Made by a program: the position numbers and the translations under genes. A model generated the notes under the pieces. That model did not search any database. It was not told the origin of the DNA and saw only the letters and a program-made list of their open reading frames with translations. A stretch of 64,000 nucleotides of DNA from Aldehydirespirator sp965248735 (GTDB lineage Bacteria; Actinomycetota; Acidimicrobiia; Acidimicrobiales; Aldehydirespiratoraceae): NCBI GenBank assembly GCA_965248735.1, contig OZ252146.1, positions 558,001 through 622,000 of the forward strand. The letters are read 5' to 3'. Of the stretch, positions 9,143 to 17,490 are shown one piece after another; positions within the stretch are counted from its first letter, which is position 1; the number at the start of each line of letters is the position of its first letter.

Positions 9143-9551
9143 GCGCGCAGGGGTCGTACTCCACAGGGATCCTCCATGGCTCGGCAGCCTGTCAGCGCCG
9201 ATTCTGGGGGATCCCCCGCGTTCAGCCGCGGACCCCTACGACCTCCACTCCGACCTCATTCGCGAAGAGCCGTCAATCATGGGTGGACGCACTCGTCTGC
9301 CGTGTCCGCCGGAGCATGAGGCAGAGTTGGTCCGGTTGGTCCGTGAGGACCGTTGATGCGGTACACGCGGACTCAGGGATCGGCGCGCGTCGCAGCCGGT
9401 CAACGGCCACAGCTGAGTTTCCGGCACCCACAGGCCCCAGCGGGGGACCCGGGCCGTGTGTGCGCGCCCGCCGCGGCCCGAAGCGCCGCTGCGCCGGCCG
9501 TCAAGGTGTATCGGCGGCGGCCACGGGCCTCTAGGACTGCTATCGGTGAGG
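9143..9551. other. IS-flank spacer, no intact gene
   Basis: Holds a perfect GGGGGATCCCCC palindrome (about 9207) and a 24-codon fragment at 9279 (start MGGRTRLPCPPEHEAELVRL) that looks like the beginning of a transposase OrfA and stops at once. I see no further gene. Confidence 0.4.
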
Positions 9552-9595
9552 TGTGTCTGAGTCTTCCGCGGAGATCGTGTTTGGAATCAACCGTG

Positions 9596-10678
9596 TCATT
9601 GGGTCTTGTCGGGGTTGTTGAGAGTGGTCCGGCGGTTGTGGTCGAGCCGGGTCTGGCGTGCTTGTTGCAGGCCTTGTTGGCGGGCTTGGCGGATGGCTTG
9701 TCCGCGTCGGTGGTGCTCGTCGTTGGGTGTGACGTAGCCGATGGCCTCGTGGAGTCTGATGTTGTTGTAGTCGCTGCGGACTCGGTGCAGCTCGGTTTCT
9801 AGCAGGGCGGGGTCGTCGATGTCGCAGAGGTGGGGCCACTCGCCTTTGATGTGGCCGAAGAAGCTCTCGATCCAGGCCTGGTCGGTGGGGGTGCGGGGCC
9901 GGCCGTGGTGCTGGGCGATGGCGACGGCGGCCATGAAGGCGCGGGTGTCGGTGGAGACCATGGGGCCGCCGTTGTCTGACACCGCGAGCAGGATCGGCCG
10001 CCGCGGGTCGTCGAGGGGCAGGTCGAGGCGCTCGTCGGTCAACAGGTCGGTGAGGCCCTCGACGGCGAGGGCGTCGTCGAACACGACGCGGACCTGGGTG
10101 GAGGACTCCTCTGATGACGCCACTGTTGATATCCAGCGTCGGCTGAGCGTGTCGACGATGGCGAACACGCAGCGGCGGGCCCGCCCGAAGTGGGTCACGT
10201 CCCATATCCAGATCCGGTTGGGTTCTGACACCAGCCACGACGGCCACGGCCGTCTCGGCTCTCGCCGCCGCGGCGGCGCCTGGGCCACGATGAGTCCGTT
10301 TGCGTCCAGAACACGCCTGAACGTGGACGGCGACACCCACACCAGGTTCTCATAGGACCCGCGGTGGGCGAGTTTGCGGTGCGAGCGGTCGGTGGTGCCC
10401 CACTGCTCGGCGATCTCCAGGATCGCCTCGACCTCCCCCGGCAGCAGGGCGTGGAACGCCGCACCGCCGGGGCGGCGGTCCTCGAGGCTGCCGCCGCGCT
10501 GGGCGCGTCGAGTTCTCCAGCGGTGAACCCGGTCATCGCTCACCCCCCACAGCGCGGTCGCCCAACGGTGCGCCAACCCCGCAGCGACAGCATCGTCAAC
10601 AGTGTCGAGCACCAGCTGCTTGACCTCGGCGCCGACTCTCGCGGGGACCGCACCGCCTAACCCCAACCTGCTTTTCCC
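9596..10678 (-). CDS. IS3-type transposase OrfB (made by -1 frameshift)
   Basis: Integrase-core (DDE) transposase. The catalytic acids are visible in WIWDVTHF, VSDNGGPM and WIESFFGHIKGEW. It has an N-terminal helical region (DRVHRWRTRRAQRGG) and a basic tail ending at the TGA at 9596. There is no good independent start; the frame is entered from OrfA through the slippery heptamer at 10672-10678, giving a fused OrfAB transposase. No internal stop is present, so the element may be functional. The longer upstream open frame (to 11092) is antisense to nothing known and only shadows OrfA. Confidence 0.82.
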   Translation of the reverse strand, partial: GKSRLGLGGAVPARVGAEVKQLVLDTVDDAVAAGLAHRWATALWGVSDDRVHRWRTRRAQRGGSLEDRRPGGAAFHALLPGEVEAILEIAEQWGTTDRSHRKLAHRGSYENLVWVSPSTFRRVLDANGLIVAQAPPRRREPRRPWPSWLVSEPNRIWIWDVTHFGRARRCVFAIVDTLSRRWISTVASSEESSTQVRVVFDDALAVEGLTDLLTDERLDLPLDDPRRPILLAVSDNGGPMVSTDTRAFMAAVAIAQHHGRPRTPTDQAWIESFFGHIKGEWPHLCDIDDPALLETELHRVRSDYNNIRLHEAIGYVTPNDEHHRRGQAIRQARQQGLQQARQTRLDHNRRTTLNNPDKTQ

Positions 10679-10980
10679 CGCAGAATGGCCAACTCGATCG
10701 CCTGGGCCTTCACAGCCTCGGTCAGGTGATAGATCTCGTCGTGGGCAGCCTCGAGCTCGAAGTTGCGGTCCTTGGGCTGACGGCCCGGCCTGCGCGCCAG
10801 CGCCGCCAGCGCCGCCTCCTTCACCGAGCGGCGTATCGCGATGATCACCGACACATCCACCCGCCACTTGCGCGCCGCCTCGGCCTGGGAGACCTCGCCC
10901 TGAGCGACCGCCAAGAAGATCTCCCACTTGGTCTCCGCAGACAGCCTCACCGGCTTGCGCCGACCATTGCTCGCATCCAT
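10657..10980 (-). CDS. IS3-type transposase OrfA
   Basis: A 107-residue DNA-binding protein: basic N-terminus, helix-turn-helix (EVSQAEAARKWRVDVSVI), then a leucine-zipper-like helix (EAAHDEIYHLTEAVKAQAIE). The ATG at 10980 is preferred over one five codons upstream. It stops at 10657, just past the frameshift heptamer, the usual OrfA arrangement. It recognises the element ends. Confidence 0.8.
   Translation of the reverse strand: MDASNGRRKPVRLSAETKWEIFLAVAQGEVSQAEAARKWRVDVSVIIAIRRSVKEAALAALARRPGRQPKDRNFELEAAHDEIYHLTEAVKAQAIELAILRGKAGWG
10672..10678 (-). other. Slippery heptamer for programmed -1 frameshift
   Basis: On the minus strand the OrfA frame reads G GGA AAA, a standard X XXY YYZ heptamer. 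Slipping back one base to GGG AAA enters the OrfB frame exactly (GKSRLGLGG). OrfA terminates five codons later. Confidence 0.65.
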
Positions 10981-11114
10981 ATGACGCTCCTTCACGCGTA
11001 AACGACAAGACCATCATGCATAGGTTGATTCGCGAGCCCATCTCCGCGCCGAACTCAGACGCACACCATCGGGGTGTGACACGAGGTCTCACGACGAAGG
11101 GTCATTCGAGTCTC

Positions 11115-12482
11115 CTAAGGGACGATCGACTGCTCCGGTGACGCCGCCGTATCCACGATGCGGAGCTTCACGTTGGAGACGATAGGTGGGTAGCTGTAGT
11201 TATTTCGTCGGGTGACTGGGGTCTCGAGTCGCCGGATTTCGTCGAGGCCACAGACCGTCTTGCGCGTGACCCAGGTGTGACCAGACTCATAGACGTGCAG
11301 CCGGCGCTTCAGGAGTAGATCGTCAACACTCTCCAACGGGCTCGCCTCGACGGACGCATCAACCCCAAACTTGGACAGCGGGGGCCGTGCTGCGAACGCT
11401 CGTAGAGATTCGGTGATCTCCCCCAGATCGATGCCATCCGCGTCCAAGTAGGCGAAGGTGATGTCCACTCGGACGGGAGCAGATCGGCCGTCACGGAGTG
11501 TCTTGCCGTCGATACGGCCGACGCGGATGAGAATCGACTGGGGGGCGGGATGCGTACTCGACCTGATGAGGCGCTGGAACATTACCTTTGGATACTTGAG
11601 GGCCCGGAGTTGAATGAGCATCCTTCGAACGGCGGCGGCTCGGGTCTCGCTCCCGCTTTCCTCGATCTCGCTCGCGGTGCTTCGATCCCTGAACGCGCGA
11701 GCGTAAGCGGGCTCGATGTCAAGGCCGGCAGATTTTCGCCCGAGCGCGTTGGCGACGCTCAGGACGACGCCAGTGCCGGCGAATGGGTCGAAAACCACGT
11801 CCCCCGGATCCGTTGACAGTAGGACCATCCGCTTGACCAGCTCCTCCGGCAGCGGGCAGACGTGCGGAATCGTTGGCGTGCGCCAAATTCCCTGGACAGG
11901 GATCGGTATCTCCCACACGTTCGAGGGATGTCGGCCGTTCGGGTTGTAGCGCTCTGGCCACTTGAGCCACCACTCGCCGAACTCAAAGTCGCGTAGACGG
12001 TCGACCTTGAACTTGTGGTCGTCGGTCTTGACGAGAAAGAGCACGTACTCAAAGAGATTGCGGAAGCGTCGACCGGAGGACCACGGGAGCGTGCGGTCCT
12101 TCTTCCAGATGACGACTTCTCGCAACGTCCATCCCGACTTCGCTGCGAGTGATGAGAGTTCGAACGGAAGGGGAAGTTGCTGCGCTGCTTGACCAGGAAG
12201 CTCCGCGTTGACGCGGAGCGTGTCGACCACCATCCAGAGGCTGCCCGTGGACTTCGTGTGGTCGTAGAGCTCGCGGAACACCTCTCCCATTGCCGAGAGG
12301 TATTCGTCGTAGCTTTGACCGAAGCCAATCTGATCCGGCTGGTCGTAGTCCTTGATATTCCAGTACGGCGGCGATGTGATCGTGCAGTCCAACGGCTCAG
12401 CGTCATCGCCGAGGAACGGCATGAGGATGGACATGTCCCTGGCGTCCGCTGCGTGCAGGGTGAACGGATCGTTGAAGTCCAT
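11115..12482 (-). CDS. Site-specific DNA methyltransferase (N4-C/N6-A type)
   Basis: A 455-residue amino-methyltransferase. The catalytic motif IV TSPPYW lies near residue 36 and the SAM-binding motif I DPFAGTG near 231, the order of beta-class N4-cytosine/N6-adenine enzymes. About 190 additional C-terminal residues, unlike a plain methyltransferase, may be a specificity or partner domain. Its ATG directly follows the stop of the upstream gene (12483), so it is the last gene of a three-gene operon with a methyltransferase-fold protein and a GHKL ATPase. G+C content is visibly lower than in the chromosome around it. No restriction nuclease is next to it. Confidence 0.88.
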   Translation of the reverse strand: MDFNDPFTLHAADARDMSILMPFLGDDAEPLDCTITSPPYWNIKDYDQPDQIGFGQSYDEYLSAMGEVFRELYDHTKSTGSLWMVVDTLRVNAELPGQAAQQLPLPFELSSLAAKSGWTLREVVIWKKDRTLPWSSGRRFRNLFEYVLFLVKTDDHKFKVDRLRDFEFGEWWLKWPERYNPNGRHPSNVWEIPIPVQGIWRTPTIPHVCPLPEELVKRMVLLSTDPGDVVFDPFAGTGVVLSVANALGRKSAGLDIEPAYARAFRDRSTASEIEESGSETRAAAVRRMLIQLRALKYPKVMFQRLIRSSTHPAPQSILIRVGRIDGKTLRDGRSAPVRVDITFAYLDADGIDLGEITESLRAFAARPPLSKFGVDASVEASPLESVDDLLLKRRLHVYESGHTWVTRKTVCGLDEIRRLETPVTRRNNYSYPPIVSNVKLRIVDTAASPEQSIVP

Positions 12483-13436
12483 CTAGACGATCGTCTCGAC
12501 GTAGCGAGGGATGTAACGAATCAGCTCGCGATGGCGTTCGACGTCGCGATCGTCGAATCCCATCGACCTCAACTGGTTGAAGGCTTTGGAGTTCTTTCGC
12601 CGACCGGTTGCCGCGAGGTCGAAGACCTGTCGCTCGCGTTCGCTCAAGGACAGGCGCGGGATCGAGTAGGGGTCGTCGCCCTCGACGTCCAGGAAGGGCA
12701 GTTCCTGCTGGCACCTGCGGCGGAACTTCTTGTCGTCCAGCGCTCGTAGGTAGCACCCCCCGACGGTCACCATCTGCGTGCCGTCGCGGTAGAAGATCTG
12801 GAGCGGCATCGAGAAGACGTCGTCTGCGCTGGCGAACGCATGGCGAAATGTCGTACAGAGGAGCTTGTGAACCGACTGCCTGAAGGTGCTGTCCTGACAA
12901 TCCTGTGGCTGGATTTGGTTGGCGACGTCGCGAAATGTCGCCGTGTACCAGTCCACTCGCTGGGTACTGCTCTTCTTGCGTACTACTCGGGGCGGTTCTC
13001 CGCTGACCGTCACGAAGATGAAGTCTCCCGGCGAGACGGCCGTTGCCAAGGAGTAGATGTCAGCGATGACCTCCGTGCCAATGGTGCCGTCGTAGTCGAA
13101 CCAGTAGATCGATCTGCGGTCGAACTCGTCGAGTTGGATGAAGTCGGTCGTACTCTGCTCTCGCACCTCGATGAAGCCGTACGGTGCGTTGAACCGGGCT
13201 CGCTCGACCATGTCCGGGTCGTGCTCGAGACTGACCATGTTGTGTATGCCGAGGTAGCGGTGCAGCAACAGATAGTCGTAGAACCGATTTGCTCCCATGC
13301 CGACGTAGCGATAGCCACTGAGCTCCAGCCCACACGCTCGACCGAGCGCGACAAGGTCCAGGAGTATCCGGCGCTCGGTCTGCTTAGCAGGCCGGAGGTC
13401 GTAGCTAACGAAGCGAGCTGAGGACCGTGGAGTCAT
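12483..13436 (-). CDS. SAM-methyltransferase-fold protein, putative O-methyltransferase, partner of the operon
   Basis: 317 residues. The N-terminal part looks like a Rossmann methyltransferase: YVGMGANRFYDYLLL (44-58), an acidic strand end SLEHD (69-73), and YWFDYDGT further on. No DNA-methyltransferase catalytic motif (DPPY type) is visible, so it probably does not methylate DNA on its own. The C-terminal part (RLSLSERERQVFDLAATG) resembles a small helical domain. Its ATG overlaps the stop of the ATPase gene by 4 bp, and it abuts the DNA methyltransferase. It may be a scaffold, sensor or modifying enzyme of the same system; I do not know a characterised relative. Confidence 0.7.
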   Translation of the reverse strand: MTPRSSARFVSYDLRPAKQTERRILLDLVALGRACGLELSGYRYVGMGANRFYDYLLLHRYLGIHNMVSLEHDPDMVERARFNAPYGFIEVREQSTTDFIQLDEFDRRSIYWFDYDGTIGTEVIADIYSLATAVSPGDFIFVTVSGEPPRVVRKKSSTQRVDWYTATFRDVANQIQPQDCQDSTFRQSVHKLLCTTFRHAFASADDVFSMPLQIFYRDGTQMVTVGGCYLRALDDKKFRRRCQQELPFLDVEGDDPYSIPRLSLSERERQVFDLAATGRRKNSKAFNQLRSMGFDDRDVERHRELIRYIPRYVETIV

Positions 13437-14776
13437 TCCTCGTCCCCGACTTCGTTGCGAAGGAAGAAGTCGAGAGTGTATCTGCCGACCTCGGACCCGC
13501 TCATCCCAGGCCGTCTCAAGTGCTTACCGATTCGCTTCACGTCCGCCACCTTTGCGTCGTATTGGACCCGCGTCGTAGGATCCCTCTTCGGCGCGGGAGG
13601 CTTGAACTTCCGCGGCTTCGCCGACGAAGATGCGAGAGGGTTGACACTCCCGCCACGCGCCTCGTTCAACTCGTCGGAGTCCACCTCCGTGCCAGACTCG
13701 GTGTACCGGCGGTCGAGGAAATTGACGATCGCCTTGGCAGCATTCACCATCTCCCGCTTTGCCCGCTGCCATGCAATGCTGTCTACGTTGATAGACGCTT
13801 TCGTTGTAGTCCAAGGCAGTGACTCGGGATCGACGCTGACGAACATCACCATTCCCAGAAATGGCCGGTGCTTGGGCTGGAAGATGGGTAGGCCATGACC
13901 ACCCCAGCCCGTCAGGCTGCTCTTGTCAGCACTAACGACCGTGCGGCCGTTGCACAGAACGAACCATCCAGACGTTGCATCGCGGAAGCGCCCGTTTGAG
14001 TCGCTGGGACCAAGACCGGCGACGATGGCGCATGTTGCGTTGTCGATCGTCACGGTCTCGGTTGTCCGGTTCTCACTCACTTCCACGCTGTCTGGCGCGA
14101 CGGGCTTCCCGTTGACACTGATCGTGACGAACTTCCCCATGAAGTAGCCGTACGTCCGACCGATGCTCTCGATCAACTGGCCCTCGAACACGCCATCGTC
14201 GAGCCGAGTCGCAACATCCTCATGGAGACGGGTGATCTCTATGACAGTTCCGGTGGCATCTGCGTCGGCGTTTGGCCTCTCTGTTATGGGGAAGCCCCAT
14301 ACGTCCTGTTTCAACGCTGCCCATGCTGGAACGTCGAGATCCAGTTCGAATCCGCCTTGTTCGTGGTCTGACACGATTGAGATTTGGTCGCCCATCTTGA
14401 AGATTGCGCGCTTGAGACCGATCCCGTACACCGACAGCCTGTCAAGGGACGCGCGGGAGTCCTGGGCTGCGCGACCGAACTTGAACACGTAAGACTTGGC
14501 GGTCTCTGAGTCGATGCCGGTCGCGTTGTCGGCGATCTTGACGCTCTCGGCACTGAATTCGATATCGATGGAGGTGGACGCTGAGATCTCGGGGTCATCG
14601 AGCGCAGAGAAGTAGCCTTCTGCCGTCGCCAGCTTGTCCGCAAATGGGGCCAGCGCAACGTTGATCGAGTTGTCGATCAGGTCGAGGAACGCGGCGACGA
14701 GGGAGATGTCGCGGGTCAGGAGCGAGATGAACAGCCGCTTCTCGGGGCTCGCGTCGGCGGTCAGGTTGTTGGTCAT
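13433..14776 (-). CDS. GHKL (Hsp90/MORC-like) ATPase
   Basis: 447 residues with a GHKL ATP-binding fold: N-box LIDNSIN (33-39), G1 box DNATGI (83-88) and a G2-like YGIGLKRAIFKMG (117-129). This set is typical of Hsp90, MutL and MORC ATPases; the middle part would be the S5-like transducer domain. The C-terminus is basic and Pro-rich (KPRKFKPPAPKRDP). First gene of a three-gene operon with two methyltransferase-fold proteins, in lower-G+C DNA between insertion sequences. Such ATPases act as clamps or sensors in several anti-phage systems; a defence role here is inferred from context. Confidence 0.8.
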   Translation of the reverse strand: MTNNLTADASPEKRLFISLLTRDISLVAAFLDLIDNSINVALAPFADKLATAEGYFSALDDPEISASTSIDIEFSAESVKIADNATGIDSETAKSYVFKFGRAAQDSRASLDRLSVYGIGLKRAIFKMGDQISIVSDHEQGGFELDLDVPAWAALKQDVWGFPITERPNADADATGTVIEITRLHEDVATRLDDGVFEGQLIESIGRTYGYFMGKFVTISVNGKPVAPDSVEVSENRTTETVTIDNATCAIVAGLGPSDSNGRFRDATSGWFVLCNGRTVVSADKSSLTGWGGHGLPIFQPKHRPFLGMVMFVSVDPESLPWTTTKASINVDSIAWQRAKREMVNAAKAIVNFLDRRYTESGTEVDSDELNEARGGSVNPLASSSAKPRKFKPPAPKRDPTTRVQYDAKVADVKRIGKHLRRPGMSGSEVGRYTLDFFLRNEVGDEE

Positions 14777-15081
14777 AGTTGATCCGCTGAGGTGTCCTGC
14801 GTTGGCATCGGCTAGTGGGTGTCCTGCCTCGAAACCGTACCGCGTGATCTCTCGGCGGTAGGCATCAGATCCATATCCTGTTGCCGGGGATGGTTCGATC
14901 GCTCGGCGAGCGCGGAGGTGCCCCCTGATCCGGCGCGGTCGCGTGACGCGTTCCTACTCCCATCCCTGCTTCTCGCGCGGGTAGGGGTGATCAGCGACTC
15001 GCAGCGGACAGCAGTGGTCGACGTTCCCGCAGGTAAGCGGACACAAACGCGCACACAGGTCACCAGTGAATAAGTCCAGGA
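14777..15081. other. Upstream region of the ATPase operon, no gene seen
   Basis: About 300 bp that should hold the operon promoter; I cannot identify a convincing -35/-10 pair. Short open frames here have no recognisable content. Confidence 0.4.
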
Positions 15082-15198
15082 GAGACCCACACCAACCCGT
15101 CGATGACGCTATCGACCTACGCCCACGTCATCCCAGGCGCTCAAGCCGACGCCGCAGCCACCATCGCCAACGCCATTTCACACAACCGACGAGCGGCC
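15082..15198 (+). pseudogene. Tyrosine recombinase (integrase) C-terminal remnant
   Basis: In frame from 15082 the DNA encodes HTNPSMTLSTYAHVIPG followed by AQADAAATIANAI, the end of a phage-type integrase: the His of an LGH-T box and the TYxHV segment holding the catalytic Tyr. Everything before it is missing, so it is a fragment. It lies 0.8 kb inside the right 139-bp repeat, where an integrase would be expected. Confidence 0.65.
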
Positions 15199-15604
15199 GC
15201 TGCGGCTCCCCGTTCGCGCTCTCGTTCCGGCCGTAGCCATCGGGCCGCTGACGATTTGTGCGGTTTCATCGGTGTTCGGTTACCCGTAGGTCTTGGCCGA
15301 GGGTTTGTTCGAGTCGGGCGATGACGACGAGGGTGCCCATGATTCACCTCGCAGGAGGAGGCAGATGGAGGTCTTGTTGGCCCCGTTGTGCTCCCCGATC
15401 TCTTCGAGGCTGCTGTCTCCCATCGCTTTGTTCAGGCAGTTGACGAGTTCTTGAACTAGTAGGGCCTCGCGGGGCGCGGCGGCGGGTGAGCGGCCCTAGG
15501 ACCCAGGCGTGTCCGTGGATGAGGTGGTCTTTGGGCTGCCTGAACCTCACCGGGTTTCACGCAGGTGGTGTGCCCTGCGTTTCGCGTAGTCGGCTTGTTT
15601 GATC
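15199..15604. other. Spacer between integrase and transposase remnants
   Basis: Several short open frames on both strands; none is recognisable. Probably debris of mobile elements. Confidence 0.4.
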
Positions 15605-15894
15605 TCAGGCGGTGGTGGCGTGGCGGATCTCGTACTCGACGGGCGTGAGCATGCCGAGCGATGAGTGCCGCCGCTGCCGGTTGTGGAAGATCTCAAGGTA
15701 CTCGAAGATGGCGTTGGACAGCTCCAGGCGGGTTCGCCAGCGCCGCCGGTTGAGCAGCTCGACTTGCATGCGAGCCCAGAACGACTCGATGACGGCGTTA
15801 TCGAAGCAGTCCCCGATCGAGCCCATCGACACAGCAAGCCCGGCGTCTCGGGCCCGCTGTGTGAACGCCCAGGAGGTGAACTGACCAGGTTCAA
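15605..15894 (-). pseudogene. IS3-family transposase OrfB, C-terminal fragment
   Basis: Encodes the last third of an IS3-type integrase-core transposase: QFTSWAFTQRARDAG, DNAVIESFWARMQVELL with the catalytic Glu, and HNRQRRHSSLGMLTPVEYE. The catalytic Asp motifs upstream are gone: homology ends near 15894, about 100 bp before the 139-bp repeat. It differs from the IS3-type element at 9552, so a second element was present. Confidence 0.8.
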
Positions 15895-15997
15895 GTGGTC
15901 GTCGCAACACCTCGATCATGGAGGTGTGCGATGGGGACGATGCGGGAGCGGCAGCGAGAGGTCCAGCTGTATCGCGGTCAGGTGCCGTCGCCGGGGC

Positions 15998-16136
15998 GAG
16001 GGCAGCTTCGAGGAGCTGTCGGGCGCCCGGGGCCCGTTCCTGGACCTCATGCAACGCCAGATGGCCTGAGTGCGAGGGTCTTGCCACCTCTGCGACGCAC
16101 AACCCCAGGATGCCTACTGGGAGTGGGGATCCTCAA
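15998..16136. repeat. 139-bp direct repeat, right copy (att-like)
   Basis: Second copy of 4766-4904 with a single mismatch. It carries the last 24 codons of the exporter gene and its hairpin, detached from the rest of the gene: the displaced 3' end expected at the far side of an integrated element. Confidence 0.95.
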
Positions 16137-16302
16137 CATCCCCAACGTCACCGAGCAAATGCGGCCCTGGACCGACATGGGCCGCGTCGAGCTGCCTCAG
16201 CTGGTGCTCGTTCTGCGAACCCGGGCCGACGCAGACGGCAACGAGCTCGTCGACGCTGTGAGAAGCCTTCTGTCAGATACCCTCGCGCCAGCCCATCCGT
16301 AG
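16137..16302 (+). pseudogene. Possible C-terminal coding remnant
   Basis: In one frame this encodes about 55 residues with coding-like composition (IPNVTEQMRPWTDMGRVELP, then VLVLRTRADADGNELVDAV) ending at TAG 16302. No start is associated with it and the family is unknown. It may be what lay downstream of the exporter operon before integration. Confidence 0.3.
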
Positions 16303-16693
16303 GATCCCGCCACCGCAGCGGTCCTTCGCCCGAACAGCTGCGGAATTCTTTGGCTTGGCGGGCCGGTTGCCGGCTACGGCTACTGTGCTGTCCCGGTACA
16401 TGCTTGACGCGTTGGCTCCGGTGGGTGTGCGACAGTCATGATGTGGTGGTCGGTGGCCGGGGCTCGAATCTGACTCGGTGTGTGACGGGCCCTGTGCCTT
16501 TCTAGTGACCTGTCGATTCGGTGTCCTGGCTGCTGGCGCGCACCGACCGGTCGCCTATGGGCGGAGCCTGGGGCCGTAAGCTCCGCCGGTCGCGGCTGCA
16601 CGGCTCGACACGGTCATGCGGGGGGTGTCCCTGTCTTGTTGTCAAGTCTTTCTAGGCGGCTTGGGGCAGGGGGTGGGGTTGGGTTGGTTGGTC
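16303..16693. other. Intergenic, no gene recognised
   Basis: About 390 bp with only short unsupported open frames. Contains a T-containing stretch (TTGTTGTCAAGTCTTTCTAG near 16635) just past the end of the membrane-protein gene, but I see no clear terminator stem. Confidence 0.35.
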
Positions 16694-17224
16694 CTAGCTG
16701 GCTCCGGGGCCCGCGGATGGGTCGCCGGCTCGGTCGGTGAGCCTTCCTTCGACCGCGGCGTCCACGTCGTCGGTGGCGTTGAGCTTGGCGATCAGCGCCG
16801 TGAGTTTCAGGTTCATCTCATCGAACTTGGCGTCGAGCTCGTCGAACCTGTCGTCGAACTTGGCGTCTTGCGCGGCGAATCCCGCGTCGACCTTGTCCTC
16901 CAGGCGATCGATGCGATCCCCCTGGCGATCGATGCGGTCCCCCTGGCGATCGATGCGGTCCGCCAGGCGATCGATGCCGATGTTGGAAGTGGCGAGCATG
17001 CTGACCAGTAGGGCCACGATGACGGCGCCGAGGAAGCTGGCCAGCGGGTTCTCCGCCACCTGGGCGCGCAGCGTGGGTCTGGCTGCCGCGGCCGGCAATG
17101 GCGCGTGGCCCGGTGACAGCGCCTCTGGCGGCGAGCCCGGCCGGGGATCGGCTGGGTCAGCTTCGGTGGTCTGGTCCATCGGTGGCGACTCGGTGGCAGT
17201 GGGGATTGGAGTGGCTGCGGTCAT
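16694..17224 (-). CDS. Single-pass membrane protein with coiled-coil repeats
   Basis: 176 residues from the ATG at 17224. A Pro/Ala-rich cytosolic N-terminus leads to one membrane helix (FLGAVIVALLVSMLATSNI) and then a helical domain with heptads repeated as DRIDRQG (three to four times) and FDELDAKFDEM. The heptad register predicts a coiled coil that oligomerises outside or along the membrane. Proteins of this layout are common in actinobacteria and have no established function. The DNA of the heptads is a 21-bp tandem repeat. Divergent from the peroxiredoxin gene. Confidence 0.6.
   Translation of the reverse strand: MTAATPIPTATESPPMDQTTEADPADPRPGSPPEALSPGHAPLPAAAARPTLRAQVAENPLASFLGAVIVALLVSMLATSNIGIDRLADRIDRQGDRIDRQGDRIDRLEDKVDAGFAAQDAKFDDRFDELDAKFDEMNLKLTALIAKLNATDDVDAAVEGRLTDRAGDPSAGPGAS
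16897..16977. repeat. 21-bp tandem repeat coding for heptads
   Basis: About 3.8 copies of a unit containing GATCGATGCGGTCCCCCTGG. It is in frame in the minus-strand coiled-coil gene and encodes the 7-residue DRIDRQG heptad. Confidence 0.85.
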
Positions 17225-17414
17225 CGGAGCCTCGCTTGGGGGCGGACGGTGACGTCGGCTTGCCGTCGGCGCCCGGCAGGCGAGGCTTGGCCACAAGACT
17301 AAATGACAGCCAATATCATGTCAACATCAGACTATCGGAAGGTATAACCATCTTCACCGCTGTTTTAGCGCTATCCGATCCCGACTCGGTAAGCTGATCG
17401 ACTGTCTGAAATGA

Positions 17415-17436
17415 TTCCTGACTAATCTGGTCGGAA
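17415..17436 (+). promoter_or_regulatory. Candidate Rrf2/IscR-type operator before peroxiredoxin gene
   Basis: TTCCTGAC, a 7-bp spacer, then GTCGGAA: near-palindromic and close to the IscR-type pattern of GACT, AT-rich centre, AGTC. A related half (GACTATCGGAAGGTAT) occurs about 90 bp upstream at 17330. The region is much more A+T-rich than its surroundings, as a promoter would be. Iron-sulfur or redox control of the peroxiredoxin would make sense, but no regulator gene is in the window. Confidence 0.35.
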
Positions 17437-17490
17437 TAATCACCATGCTTGGCTAGCCTGCGGGCAGTCCGCCAACAACGGAGGAAACCC

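Larger units (their letters stand above)
9552..11065 (-). mobile_element. IS3-type insertion sequence with imperfect terminal repeats
   Basis: The ends 9552-9592 and 11023-11065 are imperfect inverted repeats sharing TGTG, GTCTGAGT, GCGGAGAT and GAATCAACC in the same order. Between them lie OrfA and OrfB on the minus strand, with a frameshift signal at their junction. Size is about 1.5 kb. No clean target duplication is obvious next to these ends, so the borders may be off by a few bases. Confidence 0.8.

Noticed and set aside
9353..9802. 149-codon plus-strand ORF (LVGVVESGPAVVVEPGLACL)
   Set aside because: Antisense to the end of the IS3-type OrfB and its flank; shadow.
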